Shown: piece by piece, positions 40,392 to 49,000 of the stretch
Layout of the letters: each line of letters opens with the position of its first letter
How positions within the stretch are numbered: the first letter of the stretch is position 1
Source of the DNA: Bifidobacterium samirii
GTDB lineage: Bacteria; Actinomycetota; Actinomycetes; Actinomycetales; Bifidobacteriaceae
DNA: 64,000 nucleotides
Assembly: GCF_003952945.1 (NCBI RefSeq)
Contig: NZ_QXGK01000002.1
Location: 124,001 to 188,000 of the forward strand
Direction: 5' to 3'
Program-made: the position numbers and the translations under genes
The notes under the pieces: model-generated
What the model was told of the DNA's origin: nothing
Databases searched by the model: none
What the model saw: only the letters and a program-made list of their open reading frames with translations

Positions 40392-41381
40392 TCAGCCCTG
40401 CGTGCGGGTACGCGGGTCGATGAAGCCGTAGATCAGGTCCATGAACAGGTTCGCGCCGAGCACGGAGACCGTGATGATCATGAAGATGCCCTGCATGAGC
40501 GCGTAGTCGTTGTTCTGCACGGCGGTCAGCAGCGCGAAGCCGATGCCCGGGTAGGAGAACACGGATTCGGCGACGATCGATCCGGCGACCACGAATCCCA
40601 GCGAGATGGCGAAGCCGGAGATCGACGGCAGGATCGCGTTGCGCGCCGCGTAGGAGCGCATGATCTCGCCGCGGGACAGTCCCTTCGCCTCGGCGGTGAG
40701 GATGTAGTCCTCGGACAGGGTGGAGACCATCATGTTGCGCATGCCGAGCATCCAGCCGCCGACGGACGACAGCACGATGGTGATGGCCGGCAGGGTGCCG
40801 TATCTGATGACCGACCCGATGAACGCGAGGTTCCAGCCCGGCTCGACGCTCCACACGTCGTAGCCGCCGAACAGCGGGAAGATCGGGTTCTTCAGGCCGA
40901 AGAAGTACAGGAGGATGAGCGCGAGCCAGAAGTACGGGATGGACTGCAGCAGGGTGGTCACCGGGATGAGGTTGTCGATCCACGAGCCGCGCTTCCAGCC
41001 GGCGATCATGCCCAGCGTGATGCCGATGAGGAACGCCAGGACCGTGGAGATGCCCACCAGTCCGACGGTCCACGGCAGCGTGCTGCCGATCACGGACGTC
41101 ACGGAGTTGGGGAAATAGGTGACGGAGACGCCCAGGTCGCCGTGGAGGATGTTGCCGAAGTAGTTGAGGTACTGCCTCCACATCGGCACGGACGAGTCGG
41201 AGCCGAGCATCAGCTCGATCGCGTGGCGGGTGGCCGGGGTGACCTGGCCCTTCTGCGCGAGCTTGGAGATGAGCTGGTCGACGGGGTTGCCGGGCATGAT
41301 GCGCGGCAGGAAGAAGTTGAGCGTGAGCGCCGCCCACAGGGCCACCAGATAGAAGCCCAGTTTGCGCAGGACGTATTTCAT
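40392..41381 (-). CDS. Importer permease, DppB type
   Basis: A 329-residue permease with six helices. MKYVLRKLGFYLVALWAALTLNFFLPRIMPGNP at the N-terminus and AAFRNAILP-like AARNAILPSISGFAI plus ESVFSYPGIGFALLTA near the end are the OppB/DppB marks. It follows the binding-protein gene after 22 bp. With the DppC-type partner it makes the translocation path. Confidence 0.92.
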   Translation of the reverse strand: MKYVLRKLGFYLVALWAALTLNFFLPRIMPGNPVDQLISKLAQKGQVTPATRHAIELMLGSDSSVPMWRQYLNYFGNILHGDLGVSVTYFPNSVTSVIGSTLPWTVGLVGISTVLAFLIGITLGMIAGWKRGSWIDNLIPVTTLLQSIPYFWLALILLYFFGLKNPIFPLFGGYDVWSVEPGWNLAFIGSVIRYGTLPAITIVLSSVGGWMLGMRNMMVSTLSEDYILTAEAKGLSRGEIMRSYAARNAILPSISGFAISLGFVVAGSIVAESVFSYPGIGFALLTAVQNNDYALMQGIFMIITVSVLGANLFMDLIYGFIDPRTRTQG

Positions 41382-41403
41382 GTGGGGTTCTCCTTCCGAT
41401 TCG

Positions 41404-43122
41404 TCACTGCTTGGGTTCGAGATGCTGCAGGATGATGCCCATGTCCCACGCCTTCCATGCGGCGGGCAGCGCGTACATGTCGTCTTCGGTGGGCCATCCG
41501 GTCACCTTGTCGGTGTTGAACTCGGTGAGCATCGAGTTGATGTAGATCGGGATGTAGGGCACGTCGTCGGCGATCTCGCGCTGCACGATCGCGTACTGCT
41601 CCTTGCGTTCCTCCTCGTCCACGGTGCCGGCCGCGGCCTTGATCGCCGCGTCGACCTTCGGGTTCGAGTAGCGCGCGTAGTTCTGGCCTCCGGAGGTCTC
41701 GCCGACCTTGGCCATCTGTTCGGAGCTGTAGCGCGGGTTGTACGTGTAGTAGGGGTCGGCGGTGACGCCCAGTCCCAGGGAATCGAGCGACAGCTGGTAG
41801 TTGCCCTTCTGTTCGTTGTCGTTCCACTGGTTCCAGGCCATCTGGGTGGAGACGATCTCGATGCCGATCGGCTTGAGCTGCTGTTTGAGCGTGTCGTTGA
41901 TCAGGATGTAGTCGGACCAGCCGGCCACGGTCTGGATGGTCATGCTCAGCTTGACGCCGTCCTTGTAGCGGTAGCCGTCGTCGCCCATGATCCAGCCGGC
42001 CTCGTCGAGTATCCGTTCGGCCGTCTCCCGGTCGTCGCCGTCCGGCGTGTACCGCAGGTCCGGATCCGTGATCCAGGAGGCGTCGCGGTCGGGCATCAGC
42101 ATGGTCGGCGACCCCATGGCGCCGGCGCCGGCGCCGGCCAGCTTGTTCAGCTGGGTGCGGTTCATGCCGTAGTAGATGGCCTGACGGACCGCCGGATCGG
42201 TCTGCGGGCCTTCGCATCCCGCCTCCGCGTTCGAGCAGGTCATGACGACGGTGGTCAGTCGCGGGGTGTTCACGGCGGAGATGCGCGGATAGTTCTCGAG
42301 CAGCATCTCGTAGCTGGGGATGTAGGCGCTCATCCAGTCGACCTGCCCCGCCATCAGCGTGCTGGTGGCGGCGGAGGCGTCGTTGAGCGCGATGTAGCGC
42401 ACGCCGTCGATCTTCGGGCGGCCGTTCCAGTAGTCGTCGAACGCGGTGAAGCTGTACGACTGGTTGGTGAACCGGTCCAGCTTGAAGGCGCCGGTGCCCA
42501 CCGGATCGGCGTTGGTGTAGTTCATCGGATCGTCGATGTTCTTCCAGATGTGCTCCGGTACGATCGCCTGACCGCCCAGGATGCCGCCCTCCTGCATGTA
42601 CGCGCCGGTGAACGGCTCGTCGTACGGGGTGCCGTCGGCGTTCTCGGTGGGGAAGACCAGCGTGACGTGGTTCTCGTCGACCAGTTCGGCCGTGCATGCG
42701 GTGCCGTTGGTGTTCAGCGCCGGCGTATCGTGGATCAGGTTGAAGGTGAAGGCCACGTCGGCGGCGGAGAACGGCTCGCCGTCCTGCCACGTGACGCCTT
42801 CGCGGGTGGTGATGGTCAGTTCGGATCCGTCGTCGTTCCACTCGTAGTCGGTGGCGAGCATCGGGGTCGGGGCCTCGTCGGCGGCGAGGTTGTACCAGTA
42901 GAGCGTCTCGTAGATCACGCCCAGCGTCGGGCCGAGAGCAGTCGGAGAGAACGGGTTGAAGTTCTCGTTGAACGTGCCGGTCGTGCCGTTGAAGACGCTG
43001 ACCACGGTCCCGTCGGATGCCGCGGCCGACGGGCCGGAGCACGCGCCGACGGACATCAGGGAGGCGGCGGCCGCGACGGCCGCGATCGCACGCCGTAGGG
43101 TCTTCCTCGCTTTCGACGTCAT
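41404..43122 (-). CDS. Family 5 solute-binding lipoprotein of the importer
   Basis: The 572-residue protein has a lipoprotein signal (lipobox VGAC, Cys near residue 28) and the family 5 (Opp/Dpp) fold: VIYETLYWYNL, WQDGEPFSAADVAFTFNLI, AFKLDRFTNQSYSF, and the long second lobe. Family 5 proteins bind peptides or oligosaccharides. Here the two LacI operators at its promoter and the neighbouring glycosidases favour an oligosaccharide, probably beta-manno- or gluco-mannan-derived. The ATG at 43122 has AAAGGA upstream; a TTG six bases earlier is less likely. It is the first gene of the importer operon. Confidence 0.9.
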   Translation of the reverse strand: MTSKARKTLRRAIAAVAAAASLMSVGACSGPSAAASDGTVVSVFNGTTGTFNENFNPFSPTALGPTLGVIYETLYWYNLAADEAPTPMLATDYEWNDDGSELTITTREGVTWQDGEPFSAADVAFTFNLIHDTPALNTNGTACTAELVDENHVTLVFPTENADGTPYDEPFTGAYMQEGGILGGQAIVPEHIWKNIDDPMNYTNADPVGTGAFKLDRFTNQSYSFTAFDDYWNGRPKIDGVRYIALNDASAATSTLMAGQVDWMSAYIPSYEMLLENYPRISAVNTPRLTTVVMTCSNAEAGCEGPQTDPAVRQAIYYGMNRTQLNKLAGAGAGAMGSPTMLMPDRDASWITDPDLRYTPDGDDRETAERILDEAGWIMGDDGYRYKDGVKLSMTIQTVAGWSDYILINDTLKQQLKPIGIEIVSTQMAWNQWNDNEQKGNYQLSLDSLGLGVTADPYYTYNPRYSSEQMAKVGETSGGQNYARYSNPKVDAAIKAAAGTVDEEERKEQYAIVQREIADDVPYIPIYINSMLTEFNTDKVTGWPTEDDMYALPAAWKAWDMGIILQHLEPKQ

Positions 43123-43222
43123 CGTCAATCCTTTCGGTCGATTGTCGCAGTGCGGTCGGCGTCCTCACCGACCGGCCCAACCGGCCCCGCGTACCGTTCC
43201 TCGTCTTCGGAACCGACGGTAG

Positions 43223-43272
43223 CTTAACCGGTTGAGTGGTTCCACTATAGCTCAACCGGTTAAGTACCGCAA
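43223..43272 (-). promoter_or_regulatory. Importer promoter with two LacI operators
   Basis: On the minus strand, -35 TTGCGG (43267-43272) and -10 TATAGT (43244-43249) are separated by 17 bp. The palindrome CTCAACCGGTTAAG (43251-43264) fills the spacer, and its inverted copy CTTAACCGGTTGAG (43223-43236) lies just past the likely transcription start. The two centres are 28 bp apart. Binding at either would block RNA polymerase. Confidence 0.75.
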
Positions 43273-43284
43273 TCCAGCGTGTCG

Positions 43285-43825
43285 TCCGTGATGAATCATC
43301 GGCGATATGCCCGAATCCGCGTCGCAAACCGTATGGGAATCGGCAATCCTGTGCGGATTGCGACACAAACGGGGCCAGAGGAGTCGTAATCCGCACGGAA
43401 CCGACGGAATATATACGAATCCCGACGCAAACGGACTGATCTGCGTCGGGATTCGTTCGTGAAGCGGCCGTCTTATGCAGGTTGCGACGCAAACCGGGGC
43501 CTGCGCGTCGCAAGTCGTATGGGAGCCGGCCGGAACATGCGAATTGCGACGCGGACGGGTGGGTTTGCGTCGCAATCCATAGCGGGAAACCACAGGCAGG
43601 CCGCAACTCGGACGGGGATATCAGGGTCGGAATCCGTGTGGATAACGGACCATACACGAATTGCGACGCAAACCGGGCGATCTGCGTCGGGATTCGTACG
43701 GGAGATGGCCGCCGGATGCGGATTGCGACGCGAACCGGGGACTGCGCGTCGCAATCCGTAGGGAAACCGGCCGGAACATACGGGTTGCGACGCAAACGGG
43801 TGGGTTTGCGTCGCAACCTGTATGT
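43285..43825. repeat. Tandem hairpin array C: 9 units, 62-bp period
   Basis: Right arms (GCGTCGCAATC type) start at 43319, 43381, 43443, 43505, 43567, 43624, 43684, 43746 and 43808. Six of eight steps are exactly 62 bp; one decayed unit breaks the phase. Hairpins are GATTGCGACGC...GCGTCGCAATC with arms 25 bp apart. Paired base changes keep the stem: GGTTGCGACGC/GCGTCGCAACC in the last unit, and AATCCCGACGC/GCGTCGGGATT in the third. Units 3-5 and 7-9 are copies 241 bp apart. The array lies between the beta-glucosidase stop and the importer promoter. Confidence 0.9.
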
Positions 43826-43869
43826 GAGGTGGAACAGGGGACGGACGGACAGAGGAACCGGAGGAAAGG

Positions 43870-45255
43870 TCAGAGGACGGGCAGCTCGCGGGAGGCGATG
43901 AGCCGCCGGTACCACTTGAACGAATCCTTCGGGGTGCGCTCCTGGGTCTCGTAGTCCACGTAGGTGATGCCGAAGCGCTTGGTGTAGCCGAACGCCCATT
44001 CGAAGTTGTCAAGCAGCGACCACACGTAGTAGCCGGTCAGCGGCACGCCGGCCTCCATCGCACGGCGGGCGGCGTCGAAGTGGCGGGTCAGGTAGTCGAC
44101 GCGGTCGGCGTCATGCACGGCCTTGACCGACGCACCGGTCTCGGGGTCGGCCTCCTCGACCAACCTGTCCGGGCAGGCCATGCCGTTCTCGGTGATGAAC
44201 AGCGGATACTCCGGATAGTCGTCGTGCAGGCGGACCAGCAGGTCGTACAGGCCGTTCGGGTCGATGTTCCAGCCCATCTCCGTGTGCGGCCCCTCGGTGG
44301 GCAGCCAGTCGATGTCGCTGCAGCCGGGGAACACGCTCGCCTCGGTCGACTGCGGGAACTGCGGACGGCCGCTCATCGTGACCAAACCGGTTGAGTAGTA
44401 GTTGAGGCCCAGCATGTCGATCGGCTGGTGGATCAGGTCCAGGTCGCCGTCCTTGACGAAATCCCAGTCGCAGATGCCCTTGGTGACGGCGAACAGCTCG
44501 TTCGGATAGTAGCCGCGCAGCATCGGGTCGAGGAACACGCGGTTGGCGATCAGGTCGGTGCGGTGCACGGCGTCGGCGTCGCCGCGGTTGACCTGCAGGT
44601 TGAGGGTGACGGCGATCTTCGCGTCGTCCTTCACCTCGCCGCGCAGCGCCTGCGCGATCAGGCCGTGGGCCAGGTTGACGTGATGGACCGTCTCGAACGC
44701 GGCCGGGCCGCCGCCCAGGCCGGGCGCCTGCTCGGTGCCGCCGTAGCTCAGGTAGGACACGCACCACGGCTCGTTGACGGTGATCCAGGTGTCGACGCGG
44801 TCGCCCAGGCGCTCGCCCATGACGCACGCGTAGTCGGCGACGCGCCACGCGGTGTCGCGGTTCTGCCAGCCGCCCTTGTCGCCCAGATACTGCGGCAGGT
44901 CCCAATGGTAGACGGTGGCGCACGGCTTGATGCCGGCTTCGAGCAGCTCGTCGACGACGCGCGAGTAGAAGTCGACGCCCTTCTCGTTGACCGGGCCGCC
45001 GTCGGTCGGCATGATGCGCGGCATGGCGATGGAGAAGCGGTAGGAGTCGACGCCGAGGTCCTTGAGGAGGGCGATGTCCTCCTTGTAGCGGTGGTAGGAG
45101 TCGGTGGCCACGTCGCCGGTGTCGCCGTTGACGGTGTGGCCGGTGTGCGAGAAGGTGTCCCAGATGGACGGGCAGCGGCCGTCCTCGTTCGCCGCGCCCT
45201 CGATCTGGTACGAGGCGGTGGCGGTGCCGAACACGAAATCGTCGGAGCACTTCAT
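43870..45255 (-). CDS. GH1 beta-glucosidase
   Basis: The 461-residue enzyme has the GH1 marks: FGTATASYQIEGA at the start, YHWDLPQYL, acid/base Glu162 in TVNEP, and nucleophile Glu356 in ITENG, ending with WSLLDNFEWAFGY and a typical C-terminus. Length is usual for bacterial GH1. It has no signal peptide. It would split cellobiose-like or gluco-manno-oligosaccharides after import. GGAAAGGAAACG precedes the ATG at 45255. It is divergent from the esterase gene; the shared upstream region has a weak match (11 of 14) to the LacI operator at 45418-45431. Confidence 0.93.
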   Translation of the reverse strand: MKCSDDFVFGTATASYQIEGAANEDGRCPSIWDTFSHTGHTVNGDTGDVATDSYHRYKEDIALLKDLGVDSYRFSIAMPRIMPTDGGPVNEKGVDFYSRVVDELLEAGIKPCATVYHWDLPQYLGDKGGWQNRDTAWRVADYACVMGERLGDRVDTWITVNEPWCVSYLSYGGTEQAPGLGGGPAAFETVHHVNLAHGLIAQALRGEVKDDAKIAVTLNLQVNRGDADAVHRTDLIANRVFLDPMLRGYYPNELFAVTKGICDWDFVKDGDLDLIHQPIDMLGLNYYSTGLVTMSGRPQFPQSTEASVFPGCSDIDWLPTEGPHTEMGWNIDPNGLYDLLVRLHDDYPEYPLFITENGMACPDRLVEEADPETGASVKAVHDADRVDYLTRHFDAARRAMEAGVPLTGYYVWSLLDNFEWAFGYTKRFGITYVDYETQERTPKDSFKWYRRLIASRELPVL

Positions 45256-45417
45256 TGCGTTGCGTTTCCTTTCCTGCGTCGACCTGTCGGCCGGGTCGTG
45301 TGCCGTCTGGTTCGCCGACCGCCCGGGGGCGGGCCGTCGGCCGTACCGTCCGCGTCCGCCATCGTTAGCGACCGAACGGTAATTTGGTTCGTCCATGACG
45401 AGTGTATCATACTTTTC

Positions 45418-45431
45418 ATGAAGCGGTTAAG
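45418..45431. promoter_or_regulatory. Weak match to the mannan LacI operator
   Basis: ATGAAGCGGTTAAG matches CTCAACCGGTTAAG at 11 of 14 positions, with a perfect right half. It lies between the divergent beta-glucosidase and esterase genes, next to TATCAT/TATGAT-like -10 elements at about 45405-45411. Confidence 0.35.
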
Positions 45432-45508
45432 GTGTTGCGCGGCAATGCCTGACACCACCATCCACCGCTTATGGGAACGATCCGATCAACGAGGAGCAAG
45501 GAATCGCC

Positions 45509-46723
45509 ATGGCATCACGCACCGTCATCTCCCCCGCCGACCCGGCCATCCGCACGATGGGCCGCATCGACGACGCCGATCCCGACCGTCCGGTCTGGGT
45601 CCACCCGTACACGCAGGCCGCGTTCCGCTTCACCGGCACGTCGCTCGACGCGACGCTCGTCAACCATTGGAACTACGGCGATTCGCATCTGGGCGTCATC
45701 ATCGACGGCGTCCAGTCCAAGGTGCGCATCCCCTCCGGATTCGCCGCCGACGGCATCGAATCCGACGACGCCGGCTGGGACGACGGGCTCGGCCGCGGCG
45801 GCGAGCCCGTCACCGTCACGCTCGCCGAACGCCTCCCCGACATCGAGCACGAGGCCGTCGTCTACAAGCGCCAGGACGGCCAGCATTACGTGGAATTGCT
45901 CGGCTTCGGCCTCGACGAGGGCGCGACCGTGCTGCCGACCACGCTCCCGGAGCCGACGCGCCGCATCGAGATCTACGGAGACTCCGTCTCCTGCGGCGAA
46001 CGCAACGAGGCGCTGCTGTACGCCGGACAGCCCGATCCGGAGACCGATCTGAGCCCCTACAGCGATTCGTGGAAGTCGTACGGCGCGATCGCGGCGCGCG
46101 GCCTGGGCGCGGCGCTGCACGACGTGTCGCAGGGCGGCATCTCGCTCGTCGACGGCATCGGCTGGTTCGCCGGCCCCGACTACGTGGGCCAGGAGAGCAT
46201 GTGGGACCGCATCGAATACAATCCGACGCTCGGCAAGGCCGTCGCGTGGGATTTCGCGCGGTACACGCCGCACGTCGTCATCGTCGCCGTCGGACAGAAC
46301 GACGCCAACCCACATGATTTCATGGCCGACGACTACGACGGTGCCGAGTCACACCGCTGGCGGACGCGGTATGTCGATTTCCTGCGATCGATCCACACAC
46401 GCTATCCGAAGGCGGCGATCGTGTGCATGACGACCGTGCTGCAGCACGACCCCGCGTGGGACCGCGCCATCGATGAAGCGGTTCAGACATTCAACGCCAT
46501 ACCCGATCTGCCAGCGGCGGAGCCGTTCGGCGACGCCGTCGACGCGCCGTCCGCCGTCGCCGCCGCGTCCGTCGGCGACGGCCGCCCCGTCGCCCATCAT
46601 CTGCTGTTCTCGCGCAACGGCGCGGCCACGCCGGGCCATCCGCGCGTCATCGAACACGAGGAGATGGCCCGCGAGCTGACCGCGTTCCTCGAGTCGCTCG
46701 GCGATGCCATCTGGGAGGACTGA
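45509..46723 (+). CDS. SGNH/GDSL acetyl esterase (CE2-like)
   Basis: A 404-residue protein with an N-terminal beta-sheet domain of about 150 residues and a SGNH hydrolase domain. The nucleophile Ser159 lies in YGDSVSCG, the Asn block in GQNDAN, and the catalytic His in the C-terminal GHPRV segment. This two-domain plan is that of CE2 esterases, which remove acetyl groups from mannan and xylan oligosaccharides. There is no signal peptide, so it acts on imported sugars. GAGGAGCAAGGA lies upstream. The next gene, another esterase, starts 4 bp after its stop. Confidence 0.8.
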   Translation: MASRTVISPADPAIRTMGRIDDADPDRPVWVHPYTQAAFRFTGTSLDATLVNHWNYGDSHLGVIIDGVQSKVRIPSGFAADGIESDDAGWDDGLGRGGEPVTVTLAERLPDIEHEAVVYKRQDGQHYVELLGFGLDEGATVLPTTLPEPTRRIEIYGDSVSCGERNEALLYAGQPDPETDLSPYSDSWKSYGAIAARGLGAALHDVSQGGISLVDGIGWFAGPDYVGQESMWDRIEYNPTLGKAVAWDFARYTPHVVIVAVGQNDANPHDFMADDYDGAESHRWRTRYVDFLRSIHTRYPKAAIVCMTTVLQHDPAWDRAIDEAVQTFNAIPDLPAAEPFGDAVDAPSAVAAASVGDGRPVAHHLLFSRNGAATPGHPRVIEHEEMARELTAFLESLGDAIWED

Positions 46724-46727
46724 ACCG

Positions 46728-48746
46728 ATGAAGCACACCACATCATCGCCGACCGGCGAACCGGACGGCACCGACGTGTCCGGCCGCATCGACGGCGGCA
46801 CCGCCGGCACCATCGGCGACCGCACCACCCGCGTCCCGGACGGCAATCCCGGCGACGGCACGGCCGAGCCCGACGACACCGTCCGTACCGTCGCCACCGG
46901 TCCGGCGCCCGGCGCCGCCATGAGCGGACTCGCCGAACCCGCCAGCGACGGCGACCCCGCGGACGCCAAGCCGCTCGGCGGCCCCGAGCTGCGCCCCGCC
47001 GCGGTCTTCTCGCACGACATGGTGCTGCAGCGCCGCCGGCCGATTCCCGTGTTCGGCACCGGCACGCCGGGCCGCACCGTCGTCGTCACGCTCAGGGCGT
47101 CCGATTCGTCGGCCGAGATCGCGCTCGCCGGCGCCGGCGCGACGCCGCACACCACCACCGACAGCGTCACCCGCATCACCGTCATCAGCACCGACGGCCG
47201 CTGGATCGTGCGACTGCCGGCCGTCGAGGCAGGCGGACCGTACGAGCTGACCGTCACCGACCGTTCCGGTGTCACGCTCGTCTACCGCAACGTGGCCGTC
47301 GGCGAAGTGTGGCTGGCCGGCGGGCAGAGCAACATGGAGCTCGAACTGCGCAACGCCGACGACGCGGACGCGGTCATCGCCGCCAGCGCCGACCCGCTGC
47401 TGCGCTTCTACAACACGCCGAAGACCGGCGTCATCGACGAGGATGCGGAGGACCACGCGCGCTGGCACGTCGCCGGGCCGGCGAGCGTCGGCACGATGTC
47501 GGCCGTCGCCTACCATTTCGCGCGTCGTCTGCGCCGCGGGCTCGGCCCCGGCATCGCGGTCGGCATCGTCGACTGCTATATCGGCGGCACGTCGATCAGC
47601 GCGTGGATGAGCCGCCGGACGCTGGAATCCTGCGAGGCCGGTCGCGGCTATCTCGCGCGGTTCGACGCGGCGATCGCCGGCAGGACGGACGAGCAGTTCG
47701 CCGCCGAGACGACGGCGTGGCAGACGAAGTTCGACGCATGGAACGCGGCGGTCGGCGCCGCCCGCGCCGCCGAACCGGACATCACCTGGGACACGCTCAA
47801 CGAACGCTACGGCGCCTGCCCATGGCCGCCGCCGGTCACGCCGACCTCGCAATACCGGCCGACCGGGCCGTACGGGACGATGGTCGAACGCGTCGCGCCG
47901 TACGGCATCGCAGGATTCCTGTGGTATCAGGGCGAAGAGGACGAAGCGCACTGCGATTCGTACCGCACGCTGCTCGGGCTGTTCATCGACGAATGGCGCG
48001 GCCTGTGGCGTTGCGCGGACCAGGCATCCACGCACGCCGGCGTCTCCGACGGCGACGCCGCGGACCGTGACGCGGATGGCGGGCCGCTGCCGTTCCTGAT
48101 CGTGCAGCTGCCGCAGTGGATCGACAAGACCACGGCCGCCGCCGGCGCCGACCCGCGGCATTGGCCGGTCATCCGCGAGGCGCAATGGGACGCCGGGCGG
48201 ACGATTGACGGCGTGTACACGGTCACGACGATCGACTGCGGCGAATTCGACAACATCCACCCGACCGACAAGCGCACGCCGGGCGAACGCCTCGCCGACT
48301 GCGCGCTGCACCGCGTCTACGGCCGCTACGACATCCCCGTCGACGGTCCGCAGGTCGCGTCCGTCGAGTTCGTCGGTCGCGCCGGCGAGCACGACGGCGA
48401 CGAACCGGCCATACGACCCGACGGAACGGTCGACGACGCACCCGGCGCCGCCATCATCCGGTTCTCGCACGCCGACGGACTGCGGTTCGACGGCACCGTG
48501 CCCGGCACGTACCGGCGCGACGTCGGCGATCCGCTGCACCGCGACGCCGACGCGTCCGGATTCGAGCTGTCCGGCGCCGACGGCGTCTGGCATCCCGCCG
48601 ACGCGGCGATCGTGGCCGACGGTACGATCCGTGTGCGCTGCGACGACGTTCCCTTCCCCGTCGCGGTGCGCTACGCGTGGCGCAGCTGGGGTCCGGCGCC
48701 CCTGTTCAACGTGGCCGGGCTGCCCGCCCCGCCGTTCCGCAGGTGA
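46728..48746 (+). CDS. SASA-domain carbohydrate O-acetylesterase
   Basis: The 672-residue protein starts with about 95 residues of low-complexity Gly/Thr/Asp/Pro, then a beta-sandwich, then the SASA esterase domain: nucleophile Ser in LAGGQSNMELE, IGGTSISAWM, GFLWYQGEED, and DNIHPTDK with the catalytic Asp/His. The family removes O-acetyl groups from sialic acid or plant glycans; in this locus acetylated mannan is the likelier target. A final beta domain follows. The start at 46728 has GGGAGG upstream. It shares an operon with the preceding esterase. Confidence 0.82.
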   Translation: MKHTTSSPTGEPDGTDVSGRIDGGTAGTIGDRTTRVPDGNPGDGTAEPDDTVRTVATGPAPGAAMSGLAEPASDGDPADAKPLGGPELRPAAVFSHDMVLQRRRPIPVFGTGTPGRTVVVTLRASDSSAEIALAGAGATPHTTTDSVTRITVISTDGRWIVRLPAVEAGGPYELTVTDRSGVTLVYRNVAVGEVWLAGGQSNMELELRNADDADAVIAASADPLLRFYNTPKTGVIDEDAEDHARWHVAGPASVGTMSAVAYHFARRLRRGLGPGIAVGIVDCYIGGTSISAWMSRRTLESCEAGRGYLARFDAAIAGRTDEQFAAETTAWQTKFDAWNAAVGAARAAEPDITWDTLNERYGACPWPPPVTPTSQYRPTGPYGTMVERVAPYGIAGFLWYQGEEDEAHCDSYRTLLGLFIDEWRGLWRCADQASTHAGVSDGDAADRDADGGPLPFLIVQLPQWIDKTTAAAGADPRHWPVIREAQWDAGRTIDGVYTVTTIDCGEFDNIHPTDKRTPGERLADCALHRVYGRYDIPVDGPQVASVEFVGRAGEHDGDEPAIRPDGTVDDAPGAAIIRFSHADGLRFDGTVPGTYRRDVGDPLHRDADASGFELSGADGVWHPADAAIVADGTIRVRCDDVPFPVAVRYAWRSWGPAPLFNVAGLPAPPFRR

Positions 48747-48751
48747 TGCGC

Positions 48752-48781
48752 GGGTGCGGATTCCCGATGGAAGCCGCACCC
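48752..48781 (+). terminator. Terminator after the esterase operon
   Basis: An 8-bp perfect stem GGGTGCGG/CCGCACCC (48752-48759 with 48774-48781), extended by GCGC/GCGC further out, lies 5 bp after the stop codon. Confidence 0.6.
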
Positions 48782-48786
48782 AATGC

Positions 48787-48888
48787 GCGACACACCCGGA
48801 GTGGTCACACGGAACCGCGGGTACATCCGGATTCATGGTCTTTGAGACCCGTATCCGTCGTTCCGTATGACCACTCCGGGCGTGTCGC
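48787..48888. repeat. 102-bp palindromic element P2
   Basis: Arms begin GCGACACACCCGGAG and end CTCCGGGCGTGTCGC. The inner 60 bp are identical to those of P3, on the other side of the Fic gene, in the same orientation. P2 ends 17 bp before the operator cluster of the Fic promoter. Confidence 0.88.
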
Positions 48889-48904
48889 ACATTAGGCATC
48901 ATGC

Positions 48905-48970
48905 TTTCTACATCATGTTCTGCATCATCCCCGCTTTTCTGCATCATATTCGCACGCTATGATGCAGAAA
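48905..48970 (+). promoter_or_regulatory. Iterated operator over the Fic promoter
   Basis: The motif TTTCTRCATCAT occurs at 48905-48916, 48917-48928 (first base changed) and 48936-48947, and inverted (ATGATGCAGAAA) at 48959-48970. The last two form a 12-bp perfect inverted repeat with an 11-bp spacer. A -10-like TATGAT at 48958-48963 overlaps the right arm, with TTTTCT 17 bp upstream. The C-terminal winged helix of the Fic protein is a likely binder. Confidence 0.65.
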
Positions 48971-49000
48971 GCCCATTCGATGAGGCAGAAAAGGAACGGA

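Noticed and set aside
41404-43122. Peptide-binding protein for dipeptide uptake
   Set aside because: Family 5 allows this, but the LacI operators and surrounding glycosidases and esterases favour an oligosaccharide. It stays open until tested.
43285-43825. CRISPR array
   Set aside because: The conserved parts are two arms of one hairpin at a 62-bp period, the intervals are also related between units, and no cas genes are near.
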